From positions 20,670,001 to 20,734,000 of the forward strand of contig JAPTYO010000003.1 in the NCBI GenBank assembly GCA_036873135.1: a DNA stretch of 64,000 nt, written 5' to 3'. The number at the start of each line of letters is the position of its first letter. The stretch's first letter is position 1. The stretch is from Clarkia xantiana subsp. parviflora (taxonomy: Eukaryota; Streptophyta; Magnoliopsida; Myrtales; Onagraceae). Positions 60,469 to 64,000 of this stretch are shown piece after piece. Below the pieces are notes generated by a model. It worked only from the letters and a program-made list of their open reading frames with translations. It searched no databases and had not been told where the DNA came from. The translations under genes were made by a program, and so were the position numbers.

Positions 60469-62420
60469 TTCTCAATAAAACCCAGAAAAGTCACTGCTCA
60501 CTAAAAATTGATACTTTGAACAAACTGGACTGTGTTTGTATATGTATAGTGAGAAAGATGGGTCCTTTTGAGTTCGTGTAGGGTATATATATGTGTATAT
60601 ATGCATTCTATAATAGGACAAGCAAGAGGAAAAGGACAAAATCAGCATTGTAATGCGCACTGTCCCTTTGTCTGCCTTGTCTACTCTGCATTGTCTTATT
60701 CTCCTACATTTTCCTTTAATTTCCCTTTTTCTTTTTCGAATTTCTCGATATTTTCTTGGCCACATTTTTTTCAATGTTTAAATTGAAGGATTTATTTTAT
60801 TAAAAAAATATAAAGAAATGGAAGGATTGTGTGGTCAAAAACTCTAAATATTTCTCTAAGAATTTGAATGAAAAAAAAAAATGTTTTTAAGAAAATTAAC
60901 ATTATAAACAAATTATAAAATGGTGTGGAAAAAAACAAATGAAATGATGAAAACTCATTATAATGTTTATATCTATAAATTTTAGTTATTTTTGTCAACT
61001 TAAAAAAATTACAATTGTTTTAAAATATTTAACATTTGAATGACCCATTATTTTTTTTTCTTTATTGACATATTTTAATAATAGTATGATCCATTTATTG
61101 TTAAAACTATTTGTAGTAGTGTGCACTTTGATTTTTAGATATGTGACTAATCGATAATGCAACTTTGAGACACGAGCTGAGTTTAAATTTATTCAAAAGT
61201 TTAAATTTATCTATATAAGTAAATTTCTCAAACTAGCTGATTTCATTTTTTTCCCTATTAATTATTGGAAATGACATTCTTTATAAAGCTTCCCCACATC
61301 TTTCTCATTGATAGGAATAAGAATATGGGGAAGGTAGATTCTATACTTGAAGAAAACCTAATTTCTTAGTCACACCATTGACACTGATCATTATTTTATA
61401 GTTATAACTCTTAGTTGGATTAGACATTAAAGAACCCAAATTAAGCCAACCATCCAATAGGAAAAACCCACTCACAATCTTATCTTTTTCAACTGTATAG
61501 TAATTCAGCGTTTTATTTATTAACAAAAAATATTAGGTTTAAATTTTATTCGAGCTTTGGAAATAAAAAAATATTCATAACCAGTGCTTTAATATTTAAA
61601 AGCTGACTCGATGCAAGTCATTGAAAGTTATTTTAAGGTCTGACATTTAAGACATCCGTGTAATTTATTTTTATTTTTTGTCTTTTTTACGAGGATTTTT
61701 TTTATATAGTTATTGGAAGATTAAGTAAGTTTGAAGATTGGAAGAGAACCAATTGTCATTGGGGGATGGGTTGTAAAGTGAACTGAGAAAGCTAGCTAAA
61801 GAGATTCCAAGTAAGGAAGGATAAAGAAATGTGTAAAGGAAGGAATAATGCAAGCTAGCTACTTCTTTTACGCGTTAATACATATTGTCCTCTTTTTGTA
61901 TAAGTGGAAGATTGGAGCACTACCCGTTTTAGTAAGGAGGGATGAGTCTACTCTTTCAGTAACTTAAAAGTTAAAAAGGTTGTGGTACAATCTATAAAAG
62001 TTGTCTACAAGTAGAATCTCAACTCTCACTTAAAATTATAGATTTTATTCATAGTGGATAAATTAAAGGATTATAAAGAACTTAAAAATAGTCTCAAATA
62101 TACGTTATGTTGCTAATCGTTGTTCATGATTTAAAAAGTTGATATTTGGTGTTCTAACTATCAAATTTATTGTTTTCCACTTTTTAAGGTTAAGAACCTA
62201 AAAACTATATTAGGTTTCACCCATGTTGAAATTTATTGTCTCATAATTAAAATGTTAATATGGACAGTCTCATGTTTTATTTTTTGTTAAAAATTAGTGT
62301 CATCGCGCGCGTCTTTTCCTCTCCCTTCAATCTTTCAATCAACTCACTCACCCACTTATAATCCATCACTCTTTAATTTTCACAAAATCGTCGAATTTCT
62401 CCCCAAACTTGAACATCCAA
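60469..62420. other. AT-rich intergenic DNA upstream of the CCT gene
   Basis: Contains the CCT gene's 5' leader and promoter. A TATATATATGTGTATATATG run near 60585-60602 could serve as TATA elements but is too far to be certain. The rest is AT-rich without recognisable genes; open stretches on either strand are short and of low complexity. Confidence 0.5.
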
Positions 62421-62426
62421 AAGAAA

Positions 62427-62612
62427 GGTTTTGCAGCATCAGGAGGGCAGCATCCATAGCATGCTTGCTCCACACCTAGACTAATCTCCACTCGCACCGG
62501 GTCAGCCTGTAAGAGGTAAAGTGCTGGTCATGAATACTTTTTCATTCCCATGATGACTTGAACCATGATCTCTGGTTAAGGGATGAGGCGCTGAACTACC
62601 ACACCATATTAC
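62427..62612 (-). mobile_element. tRNA-derived SINE-like element
   Basis: The minus strand has an A-box-like TGGTAGTTCAGCGCC (about 62588-62602) and a B-box-like GGTTCAAGTC (62555-62564) at tRNA-like spacing, followed by a body shared with 63239-63345 (TTCATGACCAGCACTTTACC; CGGTGCGAGTGGAGATTAGT). No clear target duplication. Confidence 0.5.
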
Positions 62613-63199
62613 ATGGTTAGGCTTATTTGATGTTTACAAAACATATTTTTGATTCATAATTATAGGTGAGAAAAAAAGAAGTGAAAATCACCCAATCTGA
62701 CATGTTACCGAATATCAAAATTTTAAATATGCATGTGAAATTAATTAGCAACAAAGACTCATAGTTGAGACTTTTTTTCAGGTTACTAACCCTAAAAAAT
62801 TGTATTTTGTAGATGCATGCATGAGAAGTGCAAAACAAGATGTGATGTGAACTAATAAGACTGCCTAGAAAGAAGAAAGAAGTAAGGAGAAAGATCTAAT
62901 AAGTAGCAAGCTGTAATGGAATTTGTCTGATTTTTGTAGTCATGTGTGATAGCAATGGGAACGGGAATTGCTTTACTTTGCTTTGCAGTTGCACCCCCAC
63001 CACTTGTGAAAGTAAGTTGTGTATGCATCATTCATATCTCTTTGGTAGCCCCATCCAATGCTTAAAGGCACTCATTTTTTGGATTCCGAGTGTCATTCTA
63101 AGCAGAAACAGCACGACACTGTATATATTATTATAACTAATTAAGGGGATCTCTATTCATACTTCCAACTTGTTCTATATCATAGAAATTAACTATAAG

Positions 63200-63386
63200 T
63201 CAATGGTTCAATCAGTGTAGTGACTATAAGAATGTAAGATATTCATGGTCAGCACTTTACCCCTTAAGTGATGACTCGGTGCGAGTGAAAATTAGTCTAA
63301 ATGTGAAGCAAACATGCTACTGGTGCTGCCCTATAGATGGAGGCCCCTCCTAAGACCATCCCGCGGGAAACTAAAAAAAAAAAAAA
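63200..63386 (+). mobile_element. SINE-like element, opposite orientation, 5'-truncated
   Basis: Shares TTCATGGTCAGCACTTTACC and CGGTGCGAGTGAAAATTAGT with the element at 62427-62612 and has a B-box-like GGTTCAATCA near 63204. It ends in a run of A at 63373-63386, as expected for a retroposed tail. The A-box is not recognisable. Confidence 0.5.
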
Positions 63387-63462
63387 TAGTACAATATATA
63401 TGATTAAAAACTTAAAAGCGGTCTCAAATATATACTACGTTGTGATTAGGTTTTTTTTTTTT

Positions 63463-63688
63463 TTGCGATTGACTGTGCAATGAAAAAAATCATGTGACCT
63501 GCACGTGACAAATTTTTGGCAATAATTTGGATACGTTATACAGTCAATTGCAATGAATTTGTTACGTTGGATACAACAAAAATGTAACACGTGCGGGGTC
63601 ACATGATTTCGTTCCGTCAGTGTTAACACTAATTTTGGATGGAAAAGTGGAACGTAACGAATCAGATATTTTGGATAGTCAATCACAA
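63463..63688. mobile_element. MITE-like inverted repeat
   Basis: The left end TTGCGATTGACTGTGCAA and the right end GATAGTCAATCACAA are imperfect reverse complements. Inside, AAATCATGTGACCTGCACGT near 63487 pairs with CACGTGCGGGGTCACATGAT near 63589. Non-coding. Confidence 0.55.
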
Positions 63689-64000
63689 CAAGAAAAAAAG
63701 ATAAGACATATTATCACAACATAGTGTATACTTGAAACCTCTTTTATGTTCTTCACTCATATATATATCATCTATTATAAATCAATCCGGACGGTCTGGA
63801 CCAATCCATACAGAGTAAACCAGTACCAAGATCCATTAGTATACTTCTACAAAACTTGTTCTATTCTAGACAGGAACTCGTGTTGAACCGGTTTTCGTTA
63901 TTATTTTTTTACAATTTAGTATAAATCTTCATAAAAACGATCGGTCCGGATTCAAAACTGTTTTGATATCGGTCCGGATTAAAACTGCTTTTGTCGAAAC
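63689..64000. other. AT-rich tail of the window, nothing recognised
   Basis: Contains repeated 'atcggtccggatt' and 'ccggacggtctgg' motifs near 63785-63985, which may be the edge of another repeat running past the window. No gene seen. Confidence 0.4.

Noticed and set aside
60472..60998. Short ORFs on both strands upstream of the CCT gene
   Set aside because: AT-rich or low-complexity frames in the promoter and leader; no motif or splice structure.

Overview
The window is nuclear DNA from a eudicot plant. Genes have many short introns with GT..AG borders, intergenic DNA is AT-rich and full of MITEs, Helitron ends, copia primer-binding sites and SINE-like repeats, and the two clearest genes are plant-specific types: an ATX4/ATX5-class H3K4 methyltransferase and a CCT-motif protein. 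There are no operons, CRISPR arrays or rRNA genes.

Layout. (1) 1-6722 (+): last seven exons of a large gene for an acidic, low-complexity protein with an AT-hook, possibly the tail of a SYD-type SNF2 chromatin remodeller; called here the acidic-tail gene. (2) 6723-8756: its 3' flank, with nested MITEs and a perfect 25-bp hairpin. (3) 8757-11252: a 1.08-kb unit repeated about 2.3 times, carrying a 249-bp copia-type LTR with primer-binding site fused to scrambled acidic-tail exons. (4) 11253-18038: a kelch-like pseudogene remnant, then a minus-strand DnaJ (OWL1/DNAJC11-type) pseudogene split by an inverted piece of the acidic-tail gene. (5) 18270-20296: two Helitron 3' ends and AT-rich DNA. (6) 20297-43531: a tandem amplicon of exactly 9824 bp per unit (two full copies and one truncated). 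Each full unit has a membrane-anchored kelch-like gene, a scrambled acidic-tail pseudogene, intact copies of acidic-tail exons 5-7, and the MITE-rich 3' flank. (7) 43531-46210: an LTR fragment, kelch and NAC-alpha pseudogene pieces, a MITE with 8-bp target duplication, and a TCTA microsatellite. (8) 46401-47949: a fourth kelch-like gene with its own 5' end but a body nearly identical to the amplicon copies. (9) 48190-49159: copia fragment and MITE. (10) 49746-55781 (-): complete 22-exon ATX4/5-like gene. (11) 57995-60468 (-): complete four-exon CCT-motif gene. (12) 60469-64000: AT-rich intergenic DNA with SINE-like and MITE-like repeats.

The left 48 kb is an actively rearranging segment in which two seed genes (acidic-tail and kelch-like) have been copied, inverted, fused and re-amplified several times. 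The right 15 kb is ordinary conserved plant sequence. The near-identity and constant spacing of the 9824-bp units mean either very recent unequal crossing-over or an assembly artefact; the sequence alone cannot separate these. Functional names rest on motifs recognised by eye, not on searches.
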